64,000 nt of DNA from Ottelia alismoides (GCA_037367405.1 JAZKJV010004146.1:124001-188000), one strand, 5' to 3'; shown: positions 22,526-34,937, counted from the first letter of the stretch. Notes: generated by a model from the letters alone, not told the origin. Translations and numbers: made by a program.

Positions 22526-23832
22526 TTTTACAACTGCAAAAGCAAATGAGTTGGCCCATATTATTAATAATAACAATGCGCTTTTTCCCGACAATGCCAA
22601 ATCTTTCAACTGAGAATGATGTCATCTCTCCATCATTAGTCTCTTCGGTTGCCATGTATGCACTTTCTTGTTTAAATTCTTCTTGAAATATCTCAAAATC
22701 TCTTGGTGCGTAGATTTGTCCAACTTGAGCTTCCATAGGATGATGTGAAAAGAGCACGGGTTTAGTATTGATGGCCTTGACGTCGGCTCTCTCCTCAGCA
22801 TCACGTCTATATTCCACTGCTCTATCATATTGCCGAACAAAATCAGATAATGAAGTATTAGAATTAACAAATCCATCAAAAAAAGCATTTATACTCTCGG
22901 AACGCTGACTAGATGTCATTCCTACAAAGAAAGTATCGTGTAGATAGAGTCTCACCCAATGCTCTTTATCCTCGTACATTTTTGCGAGACATGATTTTTC
23001 ATCAATATTATGGCGATCTTTTATCTCAAGCCATCTAGTCTCAAACTCTTCTTCTGTTTCAGATGCATGAATCCACTTGTCATATTCTTCTTTAAAATTA
23101 GCATTTTCAAGCTTCAGGCCCTTGAGATGTTGATTTGCATTTTTCTCAAAATGTCAGGAACAATAGCGATGTTTTGTACAAGGGAACACCTTTGTTATTG
23201 CATTGCAAATAGCTTTATCTTGATCAGTAATGATAGATTTTGATGCTTTTCCATGCATGCAATCATGCCAAGTGTTAAATAACCATATAAAGGTTTCTTC
23301 TGTCTCATCAGAAAGAAGAGCACAACCAAAAAATGTTGACTGCCTGTGATGACTGACTCCCGTGGAGGGGGCAAATGGCATATTGAAAGAATTTGTCTTA
23401 TATGTTACATCAAACACAAGAACGTCTCCAAAGGTCAAGTAGGCTGCCCTAGACCTACCATCAGCCCAAAAAATGTTGCGTACTGTACGAATATCATCAA
23501 TTTCATAACGAAAGTAAAAGCAATTATCATCTTCCCTTTTAGACAAAAAGTGATTTACAGTAGCCATGCACTCCCCATTGATGTTATTTTTATGCCTCAT
23601 CCGTAGATGATCAACACAATCCTGTGTACTAATCAAATCTTCTCCAGTGGCATTTAGAACTGCCTTAGTCTTTGAAGGACCCATTCCACATTCATTGAAT
23701 GTATCAATTAAGCTTTTTGAAGCATCAGACAATTTATGATGTGATCTCAACATTCGTGTCTTTGATGGAGATGTCAAAGGATGTGTGTAATCCTCAACAA
23801 ACTTTTTTACCACCCATACCCTCTTATCATTT

Positions 23833-23837
23833 ACATA
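23833..23837. repeat. Target duplication of element A, left (ACATA)
   Basis: ACATA here and at 54,837-54,841 flank element A, each separated from the canonical TG/CA LTR end by three bases (AAA on the left, GAA on the right). Removing the insert and one ACATA restores an open transposase frame across the site, which supports the reading. Confidence 0.75.
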
Positions 23838-23840
23838 AAA

Positions 23841-26800
23841 TGATGAATACTCATTCATCACTCTTTATTCTTATATTTTAGCTACAAAAACATGTGCAAA
23901 TGCATGTAGATACTTGTAAATACAAATAATTACCAAAAAGCATGCATAGTGTAAAAACTAATAATTAGCATGTTTTTGTGCAAAAATAAAAGAATAAAGA
24001 AATAAAAGAAAAAGAGGGAAATATTTAGAATAAGTATTGAGCAACCTAATCCCAAGGAAGGGCTCAGCATGGGCCTGACCGCATAAAAGCCAAAGTAGAG
24101 GGAGATAGGGAGCTCATGTGTGTAAATATACCTGTAAGTATAATAACAATATTTTCCTCTAAAATAAAATAAAAATGGGTTTGTATATATTTGTACATAT
24201 TTGTAAATAAAAAATCAAAATAGAAAAATTAAAAAGAAAATAAAAATAACCTTCCTTGTACCTATTCACCATGTACATAAGACCACACATATATTTATTT
24301 CACCTATAAATAAATAAATCAAAATCCCATAAAATTTGTATATATTCTATATTTCATGTTGTAAATAAATAAACTAAGAACTATAAAAACAAAAATTAAA
24401 TAAAAAGAAAAAAAATAAAAACCAAAAAGAACATTGTATATATACCATGTATATAAATGTATATATCTATTTATTTTACCCTTGTAAATAAATAATAAAA
24501 ATAAAATAAAAACATCAAAATATTCCTAATTTTATGGTATAAATAAATAAAATATAAAATGGGAATAAAAATGTACAAAAATAATTAATTAAAAATCAAA
24601 AATTAAAAATCAATATTGTATATATACCTATATATAGCACTATATTGTAAATACCTTATTTTATTTCAAAAAATTAATTAAAAATCACAAAAAATAGTTT
24701 AAAATAAAATAAACATTTTTCATGTTTTGAGTTTTTAATAATTCGACCATTTCCTATTTTAAATCGAATTTCCAAATCTTTATGACATGTCCGTCTTTGA
24801 TTGGTCCACGGGGGACATTGACCCCCCGGTCAACTCCCCCCTGGACCACTGAGCCCCGGATCCGAGCCCGCGACCCGATTTCTCGGCATTCTCTACACTC
24901 GATCCGACGCCCAAATCCGCAAATCATGGGCTCTACTTCTTCCTCGTGCATCCGAGATCCACGCCCGTTCATCTGTGTTGGGATCCGCGCTTCGTGGAAC
25001 CCTGCCCGACCTTCTCTTCTCGGACCTGCACTCGTATATAGCCTGAGCTCCGCCTCCATTTTCTCGTATCTTTGGATCGTTTCACTCAACCCTATGACCT
25101 CCATAGCCACCGCGAGAGTGACAGCTTGCATTCGGCCGTGTCGCAGTGAGGAGGGAGCGACCGGACCACTGATCCGGTGACTTTGCACCGTCGTGCGCTG
25201 CCCAGATGTGGTGCTCGAGCCTCGAGCACCGACGACCCTCGAGGCTAGGACCTGGAGCTTTCCCAGCTCTTCTACAGTCGATCTCATCCAGTAGGTAGCA
25301 TTCTTTCCTTTTCTATTTCTCTAATTTAGCTTTTCGCCCAAATCGTCCCGTCGCCGACACCTCTGATTCCGACCACCCTCGCCTACATCTCGATCATCGG
25401 AATTGCCCACCACCTTCGCCTTTCCCCCATGCATCTTCTGCACCCATCCATTCACCCCAGTTCGCACAGGAACTGGGTATCGAGCTTCATCGCCGTCGCT
25501 CCGCCGGAGCTCGTTCGCCCCGCCGCACCGTTCACCTCCACCACCGCTAACCGGGTCGAGGCACTTTGCCCTCGACCCAGGAGCTTGTTGCCATGCTTTG
25601 CAGGTCCAGGCAAGCCCATCTGAGGGCTCGACGTTCTAGAGTAGCAGCTCCACCTCCGCCGGCATCGCCTGAGCTCTCCCGAGCTCCGCCGCGTCATCGG
25701 AGGAGCTAGTCAGACGCGGGAGGCCCAGACGTTCCTTCTCCGATCACCAACAGCCCGCGAGGAGGGTCACCGTGCGTGCACAGGGCCGGCGAAGTTCGCG
25801 GGCCACTTGTTCTTCATGCACCCTCCAGAGACGCCCGATCCTTCCCTCCAGCTCCAGATCTTCATCGAGCCATCCATTCAAGCAGCAACAACAACCGTTG
25901 ATCTTCAGAGGGTGGATCTCCACCGTCCGATCTGAGCTGGGTTCCCTTGTTTACCCACATCGCATCCTAGCCGCCCGATCTTCCACGTGGGGAGATCCCA
26001 GCCGTTCGATCTGCACCGAGGGCTCCTTTGCTGTGCGCCACCCTCCCCCGACCGTTGGATCTCATACGTGGCGCCCATCTGACCCTCGGCATATAATAAG
26101 GGGTAATTGCTCTTAGGCCCCTCTAGTTTCTGCATTTATTATCTAGTCATGTAAATATGTTTTGTTGTTCTTTTCTTTTTGTAAATATTGCATAGAGGAC
26201 AATACTGTTCTGGATAATTGCACTTTTACCCCTGTGTGTAGTGGCCACGTGTTTCGCCACGTGTTTTAGTGGTACATTTGCAGTTTTCATCCTGTGCTTT
26301 TCGTGTGTTATTGATTGCATGTTTTAAAATAGGAATGACAAATATGCCCTTCCAGGCCTGAGTCACGTGTATCGTGTTTGGGCCTCTGGGATATTTGCAC
26401 TTTAGGCCCTCAGTTTCCAGCCTTGTTATTTCTAGGGCCCAGAACTTTATTTTATTTGCAGATAGGTCCCTATACACTATGCCTTTATTTTTATTTTTAA
26501 TAAAATAGCAAAACTACTCCAAATTTGATGAAAATTGGATACATAGCTCCTGCCATGGTGTAAAATTTTCTCTAAATTTGGAGACATTTTTGACTCTTTT
26601 TACTGTTTTTAAAAATTCAAAAACAAGCATTTTTCTTACTATCTAGATAGAAAATTCACAAAAAAATATTAAATCAACTTTAAAAATTACAAAAATAGAT
26701 ATTGTTTGTTTTTTGTTGTTTGATTTTCTGACCAATTTTGGTCATTTTTAGATTTATAAAAAACTATAAAAATTAAAAAACATTGAAAACCTTATAAAAA

Positions 26801-27415
26801 TTCTAATAAATATTTGAAAAATAAAAAATTAATAAAACCAGTGCCTAAATTTTCATTGATTTTCATACTTTACAGGAAAATTACCTTCAGACCTTGATAG
26901 GGCCTTTATCCATTTTATTTTGGCACTCCAAGTCTGACTAGACAACAACACCCTTTTCTTGTCTTGTTTTATTTTTATAAAATTCCATAAAAATCAGAAA
27001 AACCCCAAAAATTAACCAAAAACATAAAAATATTTTTGTTTGAATTTTGGGTGTATTTTGAGTAGTTAAATAATTCATCTAAGTTGCTTCTTTATTTGTT
27101 TTCTTATTTTCTTAATTAATTCAAAAATCCAAAAAATATTAAAAATATTAAAAATCCACCAAAAATATTTGTCCTTTATTTTTCATTATTTCTGACTACT
27201 TCGTAGGCCGCGAGGCCATCACGTGCTCCTTGAGTTCGACCCTGGTCGCTATACCAGGTTAATCCTATAGCTAGGACTGCTACTTTGGTTTTCTCATATT
27301 TTATCTTTATTTGGTGGTCCGAATAATTCTTCTTGTTGAGCCACCCGAGCGACTGAGGTCGCAACGACCGCTCTTGATTTATCTACCTTAGTTGCTCGGT
27401 CATTTCGGCTCATCA
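23841..27415 (+). repeat. Element A left (5') LTR
   Basis: This 3,575-bp LTR has an AT-rich U3 start, a GC-rich block (about 24,780-26,090) with several CCGTTxGATCT words and CACGTG boxes, a TATA-like box (ATATAATAAG, 26,091-26,100), and an AT-rich R/U5 with many AAAAATTCAAAAA-type words. It opens with an 8-bp palindrome (TGATGAAT ACTC ATTCATCA). Open frames such as 24,754-25,287 and 25,403-25,639 occur in both LTR copies only because the LTRs are duplicates; they show no known domain. Confidence 0.9.
25890..26100 (+). promoter_or_regulatory. Putative LTR promoter with repeated GATC motif, G-box and TATA box
   Basis: Five copies of CCG(T/C)(T/C)xGATCT lie at about 25,894, 25,923, 25,971, 26,002 and 26,052. 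A CACGTG G-box lies at 25,984-25,989, and ATATAATAAG at 26,091-26,100 is the best TATA candidate. The right LTR keeps the same layout (TTATAATAAG at 53,569-53,578), although its G-box has changed to TACGTG. The regulatory role is inferred from position and motif only. Confidence 0.5.
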
Positions 27416-27418
27416 GAA

Positions 27419-27434
27419 TGGCACCGTTGCCGGG
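27419..27434 (+). promoter_or_regulatory. Element A primer binding site
   Basis: TGGCACCGTTGCCGGG lies three bases after the LTR end. It closely resembles the TGGCGCCGTTGCCGGGG primer site common in Athila/Tat-type elements. Confidence 0.8.
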
Positions 27435-27860
27435 TAGCACGGCTTAGTAGTCGCTTTAGTTTTCTTTTCATTTCATTTTTTTTTCGCGGCTTTCCGCAGC
27501 TCTTTCTGAGTCTGCGGCTTTTTGTTTTGATTTTGTTTTTATTTTATTTTATTTTCTTTTCTTTTATTTTTGATTTTGTTTTCTTTTGCTTGTTTATCTT
27601 TCCTGCTATTTTTGCAAATATACCCCTGTTTATTTTTCCTGTCTTTATTTGATTATTTTATCTGGTTGATAACACTCTATTGTTTTCTTATGAGGGCCCG
27701 AGGACCGAGGCAGCGACTCTAGAGTAGCCGGCGCAACCACGGTGATTGGAGGCGGCTCCCTTCTGCACGGAGCCGCAGGAGAGCACGAGAGAGTAGCTGA
27801 GTGGGAGAGGAGTAGATTAGACTTTATTTCTGCTATTTGATTTGTTGTAATAACACAGGG
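27435..27860 (+). other. Element A 5' leader, first part
   Basis: A T-rich leader followed by a GC-rich stretch (about 27,690-27,800) leads up to the insertion point of B. TTGTAATAACACAGG at 27,845-27,859 has a near-identical counterpart in the leader of B at 31,983-31,997 and could be a splice acceptor. The leader resumes at 41,423. Confidence 0.6.
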
Positions 27861-27865
27861 ACAGC
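27861..27865. repeat. Target duplication of element B, left (ACAGC)
   Basis: These five bases directly before the left LTR of B are identical to 41,418-41,422 directly after its right LTR. Confidence 0.92.
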
Positions 27866-30800
27866 TGATGAATCTATGTTTCATCATCTTTATTCTATCA
27901 TTTTGGCCTTAAAAACCCTAGTAAATGCGTGTACATAGGCTTTATTTAGGCATTTTAGCATTCATGTATATGTGTGTAAATATTGTATAAATTGCGGTTT
28001 TTAAAGCCAAAATTATAGAATAAAGAAAAGAAAAGAAAAAGAATAAAATATTGTAAATATTTTATGACCCGAAACCCCGAGACCTAGGCATCTCGATGAC
28101 TAGGTCTACAAGGAATAAAGTAGCAGGAGATAAGGTCAAAAATGCAGTATAAATACCTATACTTTCTATTCATTCTTTATTCATTTTGGGACCTATTTTT
28201 GGTTCCACTTTTTACATCTCAAATAAATAAACTTTGTACATGAAAGTTGTAGATAATTTAATAAAGAAAAATACAAAATTGATTTCATTGAAAAATAATG
28301 TACAGATAAAAAGTTATGGTCTGAATAAAATTCCAGAATGCCAACTTCCCAGACCCGTATCTCATAAATGAAAACTCCAAATGCAGCATACTCACCTTTA
28401 ATTGTATATAGAATAAAATAAGCTATTTAATGGCATTGGTTTCGCATTTGGCGGAGCTACGGTTTGAAAGTTGAGTTTTGGACCCTCATTGTATACTTGT
28501 ACAGATTAAAATATTCAATTTATTATTTATTCATTATTTGGATATTTTTATATTTCTATAATGATGTAAATATTACTTACAATAATTAAGGACATTAAAA
28601 TTGGAATAAAAACCTAAATAAAACTTAAAATAAAATACTTACATATTTGATACATAGGTATACTACCTATACCCATACCTATACAATACCTATTTATATT
28701 TTTATTAAAGATACAAAATATATCAGAAAAATGAAATAAAAATATATTTGTGTATGTAAAAGCATTTTATAATTTTAGAAAATAAGAAACAAAAATACAT
28801 AGAATAAAAATAAAGTAATAAAGTATACATATAATATACCTATATGGGGGTATAAAGGTAACTTGTAAATATATACTTCATAAAAATAATTAAAAATCGG
28901 AATAAAATACTATATAAAATAATAAACATTTTTTATTAAATAACTTAAAATTAATTAAATCATTTAATATTTTTAATTTAATTTACAAACCTTTTATTTG
29001 ACTTTTGTCTTTTTGCGGATGACGTAGCCCAATCAGGTCACGCCATCCGTTGACCGGGGGTCAACTCCCTTACCCCAGGTCTGAGACCGCTGGACTAGTG
29101 CAAGCACCCATCTTCTCGGATTTATGGAGACCACGCCTCACGACTTTTGACCCCTGTCCCTAGCTCTTACACGCCAACTGATTTCCTCGGGGATTGGATA
29201 TTTGATTCGTTAGATCTTCATCGATCTTTGAGCCCACTCGACCATGGTTCAAAAACAACCCCCACACTTCCATTTCATTTTGAACTCCCTTAACCCTAGA
29301 TTTGAGCCCCTAGGCGTCATGCTCCGGACTGGGAGGGTGACAGCCTCCCTCCAGCCGGCGAAGGAAGCTCAGGCGAAGGTTGAGGTGGAGCTTCCACCAC
29401 CTCCGACCTTGTTAGGTCGTCGAGGTCCATCTCTTAGTTTTACCGCCAATCGAGGACGTTTTCCTGCTGTTGTTCCCGCACTTTTGTTTCACCGTAGTCC
29501 TAGGTTTCTTCCCAGCCATTCCGCTCGCCGATCAGCTACCTATTCACCTAAGCCACCCCTCGCCGGAGGACACTCCGGTGAGGCCCCATTTCGTTGTTTC
29601 CGTATCCATTTGTGCCGCCAACCGCGAGGCATTTTGCCCTCGTGGTTTAACGTTTCTTTTGCAGGACCCAGGATCGTCAAAGACCTGCTGGAGCGATTTT
29701 GGAAAAGCCCGGAGGTACCTGGAGCTCTCGACCTTCCCCGTCGTCGTGAGAGAGCTCCGGTGGCCCCCTGTGCATTTTGAGGTCTCCAGCGCACTGAGGG
29801 ATCTTGCAGGCTCGGCTTGGGCCGTTTTGGAGCCGCAAGGAGCGTCGGGGGTGGATGACTTGGCCCGGAGAACCTCGCCCCAGGCGGAGCTCCTCCCTGT
29901 TTGTCGTCAGGCCTTCACGACCGTTGATCGGGCCCTTGTTCTTGCCAGGCTACAGCTGCCGTCGGATGATGAATCACCTCGACCGTTGATCGGCCTTGGC
30001 CGATCTAATCAAGACCGTTCGAGCCCAAGGGGTATCGCGGGCCCGCAGCTTGACACGTGGATTAGCGACGCCCATCTGACCGTCCGCCCGCGCCTTAGCC
30101 TTGGGTAATTTTGCTTTAGTACCCTGGGCATTTTTGTATTTTGTAATAACTGTTAAAACTTTCATTTGCCCTCTGGATTTTTTTTTAAACTTTATAATTA
30201 AGTCCCTAACTTTTTAAATATCACAAAACAGTCCCCACCAGGCGCGTGCTTTGCACGTGGTGCGTGGCGTTTTTGCGGACACATCCTCGGATAATTTAGC
30301 ATTTGTATTCAGTTCGCAAAATTTCTAAATCATTTATAACTTACTATGAACTTTACGTATGGCCCCCTGAAGTCAGTGCATTTTGCATATATAGCCTTGC
30401 CAGGCGCGCGTGCCATCGCGCGTGACCTTGGCACTTTTGCAGGTGTAACCCCGTAGCCTTTGCTATTAATATTTAGTCCTGTAATTATTTTGTTCAGTTA
30501 TATTTTCATGGATTATTTGCGCCTAGGCCCTCGCACTTATCGCATATTACATAAATACCCCTGCACACATGCATTTTCTTGCCGTTGTCTCTAATTTTTG
30601 CATGCATCTATAAAAACCAAAAAAATCCTCAAAAATCAGTTTAGATCTCTATTTCATAGTAAAATCTCACCATATTTTTATTTTCCATAATTATTGCATT
30701 TTAATATTTATTAAAAATAAAAAAACATCCATTTTGTGCACTGTCTAGCTTATAAAATCCATAAAAAAATATAAAAACACTCCAGAAAAATCCCAAAAAA

Positions 30801-31642
30801 ATATATTTTGTCTATTTTAGTTTGTTTTAACTCCCAGCCAAAAATCATTAGAAATTATAAAAGAAAACTCCAAAAAATCACAAAACTCCAAAAACATCTA
30901 TAAAAAGTTTAAAAATTCTACAAAAATCCTAAAAATACAAACTTTGTCTCTGAATTTTCTTTTTTCATTATCTTTAAGAGAAAATTAATTTGGGGAATTT
31001 TTGCTACTGTTTTCTATTTTATTTCTCCATTTTAGTTTCAGCCTTGTCTTTTCTCCACTGTTTTAAGTATTTCTGACTTTAAAAATACCAATAACATTCT
31101 TAAAAATTCCCAAAAATCACAAAAACAGTAAAAAGTATAAAAAGACCAAAACGACTTTATTTGCTAATTTTTGAATATTTTTATCTATTTTTATAAATAT
31201 CTCTTTCTCCCTTTTATTTCATAGTTCATATTTTCCAATAATGAAACAGAAAAAAATATAAAATATTAAAAAGAAAATATAAAATCAGTAAATTAAAAAT
31301 CAAAATACAAAAATATAAAAAATTAAAAAATTAAATAAAAAAATATAAAAATTAAAACCCACAAAAAATAGCATTAATAGACATTTAATCACATTCACAC
31401 ATTTTTTGCCTTAGTGCCCCGATCTAACCTATTTGCTCCATGTGTTCGACCTCTACACATACTTGCACTATACACATCTTTGTTGTAGAGTTATAATAAA
31501 TTTTAGCTCCACACACTTTCACTGCTTTGCTTGATTGTCATGGGTTAATTGTTGTTTGAATCGGGATTTTCGAGCGGTCACCGCATCGACTGCGGTTTCG
31601 CCTTGTGAAACCGTACGACCCTCGATTTTTCCCCGTTCAACA
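27866..31642 (+). repeat. Element B left (5') LTR
   Basis: This 3,777-bp LTR opens with TGATGAATC and a TTCATCA palindrome. An AT-rich section is followed by a GC-rich block (about 29,020-30,110) and a second AT-rich section, then it ends CCCCGTTCAACA. The open frames in the GC-rich block (29,244-29,780; 29,470-30,108; minus 29,794-29,540) recur in the right LTR but are broken differently there and have no recognisable domain. Confidence 0.9.
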
Positions 31643-31644
31643 AA

Positions 31645-31661
31645 TGATGCCGTTGCCAGGG
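31645..31661 (+). promoter_or_regulatory. Element B primer binding site
   Basis: TGATGCCGTTGCCAGGG starts two bases after the LTR. It is a variant of the primer site of A (TGGCACCGTTGCCGGG), so both families probably use the same or a similar tRNA. Confidence 0.7.
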
Positions 31662-33027
31662 AGCAACAGCGCTTAGTTCGGGTCTTGTTTGTGATTGTGA
31701 TTTATTGTCTATTTTGCAGCTTTCATTTTTGCTATTTTTATTTTTCTTTATTTTTGATATATCTGTTGAGCTGTCTAACCCTCTCTCCTGTTTGACTTTG
31801 TGCAAGGTACCGCGGATTGAGGGAGGCGCTCCACCCTAGGCGCCTACGCACCCACATGAAGCCGGCATCTGCCAGCCGAGCACCAAGGAGACGAGAAGAG
31901 ATTTTTGAAGACCGAGCTCCACCTTTAGTTGTAGAATTTATTTCCTGCCTTTATTTTTGTAATACGTGAGTGAGACACTTAATTTGTAATAATACAGGTA
32001 CCCCCAGACACTTGGACTTTCGAGCCTAATTTCTGAGCGATTGTTCACTTGGGGGATCACCGCGGCTTTCTCCCTTTTTCTTCGCATTTTTTATTTTGTT
32101 TTCCGGTTTCATTTTTCATTTCTTTTGTGTGATTGAGCCCTTAGCTTTTAGGATTGCTTGCGATAGATTAAGGCCAAACACCTAATACCTTTGCATGCAC
32201 CTATAGTCTCGTTTAGGCTTAGTCAAATTTTAAACAGTTGATCATCATCTTCAATCCGTCACGCCGCGAGCTCTCTCCGCAAAGCGCTTTCTCCTAAACT
32301 CAAGTGTGTTGAGCAGAGGAGGGGTGAGCCTAGACCGGACTCTAGGGTTGAGGATTGGTGGTCAGCTTGTGGTTCTTCCCGCTAATAGCAAGTTCTGAAA
32401 CTTAGGGTGATTTCATCGGTTTTGCATTTGCATATAGATAGGTTTCAATTCTGATGAGCATCTTTGCATGAAGAGTGCTGGAGGCAAGGTGAGCATTTAC
32501 GCTTTAGCATTCATCATCGTTTTTGCCGCTTGCATTGCCTTTCCGACTCTCCCTCTGATTTTGATCACCTAGGTGCTAAGTGAAATTGACTCCTCGTTAG
32601 GCTCATGCATTTCTAACTAAAAATCCAAAAAAAAGTGATAATTAATAAAATTGGGACTGCTAACATTACTTGACCCTAAAATCAATCAAAAAGAAAATCT
32701 TGTATTGGGGCGAGTAATCCCCTCATTGTCTTCGTTTTACATTGCTCACGCACACGCTAAGGATTAGTGCCCAAATCCCATCTCAGCCCCCTAAGTGTTT
32801 GCGCAATATTTCGACTTCTCACCTAACTCTAAAACAGACAAGATAAAAAGACCGCTCTTTGCGGTCTCTACCGAGTTGAGTAGGTGAATTGAGGGTTTGA
32901 CTTGTTTCCATTTTTGTTTGTGATTGTTTTGTGTGTATTCTAGATATTCTCTGCGCATTTGCGCCTTTCTTCCCAGTTCTCTTGACTTGACCATCGTGCT
33001 CTCCCGATCATTTTCCTTTGTTTCGAG
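31662..33027 (+). other. Element B 5' leader with motif shared with A
   Basis: The leader is non-coding. 32,651-32,730 (TTGGGACTGCTAAC ... GACCCTAAAA ... TTGGGGCGAGTAATCCCC ... CTCATTGTC) has a clear counterpart in A at 42,095-42,175. A further shared part runs from GCGGTCT to GGTGAATTGAGGGTTTG (32,858-32,898). A GGGG...CCCC hairpin is possible inside. This is the best candidate for a packaging or dimerisation signal; that role is inferred. Confidence 0.6.
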
Positions 33028-34937
33028 ATGGCCGATTGGGGCATATTTTATCCGGACTTTGCGGATCATTCGTTCACACCAGTTGGTCCACCTCCTTTTT
33101 TCCAGGAGGACTTTGCTCCTGACTTTTGTACATATCCGCCTCAGCCACAGTATCAGACCTCGGATTTCTATCCACACCCACCTCCACTTCCGTATTCTCC
33201 ACCTTCACATCCACCCGAGACCGAGCTGTTGGAGTCACCTTTCATGGAGTCCACCCTTGAGCACTTGACCCAGATGATGGATCATATAAGACAGAGGATT
33301 GACCACCTCACTAGTATCAATAAGAGCGACCATGATATTCCACCATTTGATGATATGGGTTCACTCGAGGATTTCCATGAGAGCTTGCAGTCGGCCAAAA
33401 TACAAAAAAATGAGAAAAATCTAAAAACACATAAAGAGATTGGGAGACTTTTGATCGAGTCAGACTATGAGGAGAGAGTTCACTTGCCAGACCCCTTGAC
33501 CACACACCTAGTCCCACCTTTGACCCCGAGGATGCTGCTGTACAGACTGCTCTTGGTATGCCTCGTGTATACGCTGATTCTGACTTCCTCCCTTGTATGG
33601 AGGAAGTCCAAAAATTCAAAAAAATGTTGACTGAACCCGAAGTGGTGGCTACTATTCATGAGATTATCCGTGCCCCACTTCAGCAGGCCATGACCCAATT
33701 ATCTGCTCCTCTTCCCAAGAAGAGAAAGCGGAGGAGCAGATCTGAGCATCACATTCTGACCATGGACACTGCCCTCGCCATCACACACCGTTCCATTCCC
33801 AAGAAGAAGAACACAGCTACACCTTTCATCACTTGCACCATCTCTGACTATACTTGTGATCGCACTCTCCTAGACGGCGGTGCATCTATTAGCATATTAG
33901 CCTTCTCACTGATACAGTCTCTTCACTTAGGGCCTCTAAAGAAGACCAGGATGATAGTTCAATTTGCTGATGGATCTATCAAGAGGCCGAAGGGTATCCT
34001 TGAAAACGCCATCATTTCGATTTAGGGCACAAGCTATCACGTTGATTTTGTCGTATTGCCCATGGAGACCTCCACTGGGGAGCACTCTCCAATTATCCTG
34101 GGACGACCATTCCTCGCCTCTGCGAGGGTCGTTATTGATTACGGATCAGGAGAGATTCGCTTCCGTCCTGCTGACGAGAGCGAAGCGTTGATCACCGCAC
34201 CTACTGCCGACCTGAGACCTGCACCTGATATGACTTCACCTATCTTGGCTGACCCCGAGGACTATGATTTATATGAGGATATCAGAGAGACCTTCTTCAT
34301 GACCGATGATGAGACCCGAGAATTCCTCTCCAAGGAGGAAAGCTCAGAAAGCATAGACCTTGGTGTTGCTGCTTCCTGTGATTGGCGATGTGTTGATGAC
34401 ATCCGCGGGATTTACACGATCGATACCATTGAGCGGAGGGCAGATTTAGAGACTCTACAGGACGAACATGCTCGGACCACTTCCACTGATGAGTCCGCTC
34501 CTGTCCATGTAGATACTGATGAGACTAAGGCCGAATTTGATTTAGTTGTTTTTCTTCAAAAATTCGGACCTTTTGATGAAAAAGATGATCCAGTTGAGAT
34601 TGTAGAGGACGAACAGAGTTCGACTACTTCCACTGATGAGTTCGTGCCTTTTGGTTTTGACCTGGACGACACCTCGCAGGACGACTCTGAGTACACTTCT
34701 TCCGATGAGGATGAGTTTGTCCCATTCCACTTCGATATCAGCGAGACTCCCAAGGCCGGACCTAGTTACACTTCTTTCACTAACCCGTCTGTGCCTTCAC
34801 ACCCTAGGGCCACTGAGGACCATCACCCTGTCGACCCTGATCGGTTTTTATCATCTGAGGACCCCGATGCCGACCTGCACCACACTAGATCTATCCCTCA
34901 ACGGTCCCGCAAGAAGGTTCGCTTTCTACCTTCTTGA
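33028..34937 (+). pseudogene. Element B gag-tail/protease-like ORF with acidic tail
   Basis: The ATG at 33,028 opens a Pro/Tyr-rich N-terminus (FYPDFADHSF, PHPPPLPYSPP) with no capsid domain. After a frameshift near 33,500 the frame holds HHILTMDTALAITHRS, LLDGGASISIL, QFADGSIKRPKG and IILGRPFLASARVVID, which is the retropepsin-like domain of Athila elements. DGGA replaces the DSGS of A at the active site; Athila proteases often carry DxGA here. A TAG at 34,023-34,025 in the middle of the domain looks like a CAG change. The last 290 residues are strongly acidic, with repeated STDEFVPF / DEDEFVPF words, and end in a basic tail RSRKKVRF. Only two lesions in 1.9 kb suggest the ORF was kept intact until recently. 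Its role is unknown; in A the same region links protease to RT. Confidence 0.75.

Larger units (their letters stand above)
21908..23837 (-). pseudogene. FAR1/MULE transposase, central and C-terminal part
   Basis: On the minus strand the frame resumes after the retrotransposon insertion with NDKRVWVVKKF (end of the FAR1 DNA-binding domain). It continues into an MULE transposase domain with VFDVTYKTN (first catalytic Asp), SIITDQDKA (second Asp) and SQRSESINAFFD (Glu of the DDE triad), then a SWIM zinc finger (CFCSCKK...IPSCHML) and a C-terminal CCHC knuckle (CGHCGEKGHYVSTC). The order matches FAR1/FRS proteins and their parent MULE transposases, which bind and move the element in the nucleus. 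Lesions are a TGA in place of the conserved Trp after HRYCS (23,154-23,156), a 58-bp tandem duplication through the SWIM region (22,408-22,525) that shifts the frame, and a TAA after KGRPR near 22,037. The gene is inactive. Confidence 0.88.

Noticed and set aside
24754..26135. Overlapping ORFs in the GC-rich part of LTR A
   Set aside because: They are present on both strands and repeated in the other LTR with frame differences; no motif.
29244..30108. GC-rich ORFs in the LTR of element B as a captured gene
   Set aside because: The same region in the right LTR (39,021-39,837) is broken at other places, and no domain is recognisable; it looks like GC-rich LTR sequence.
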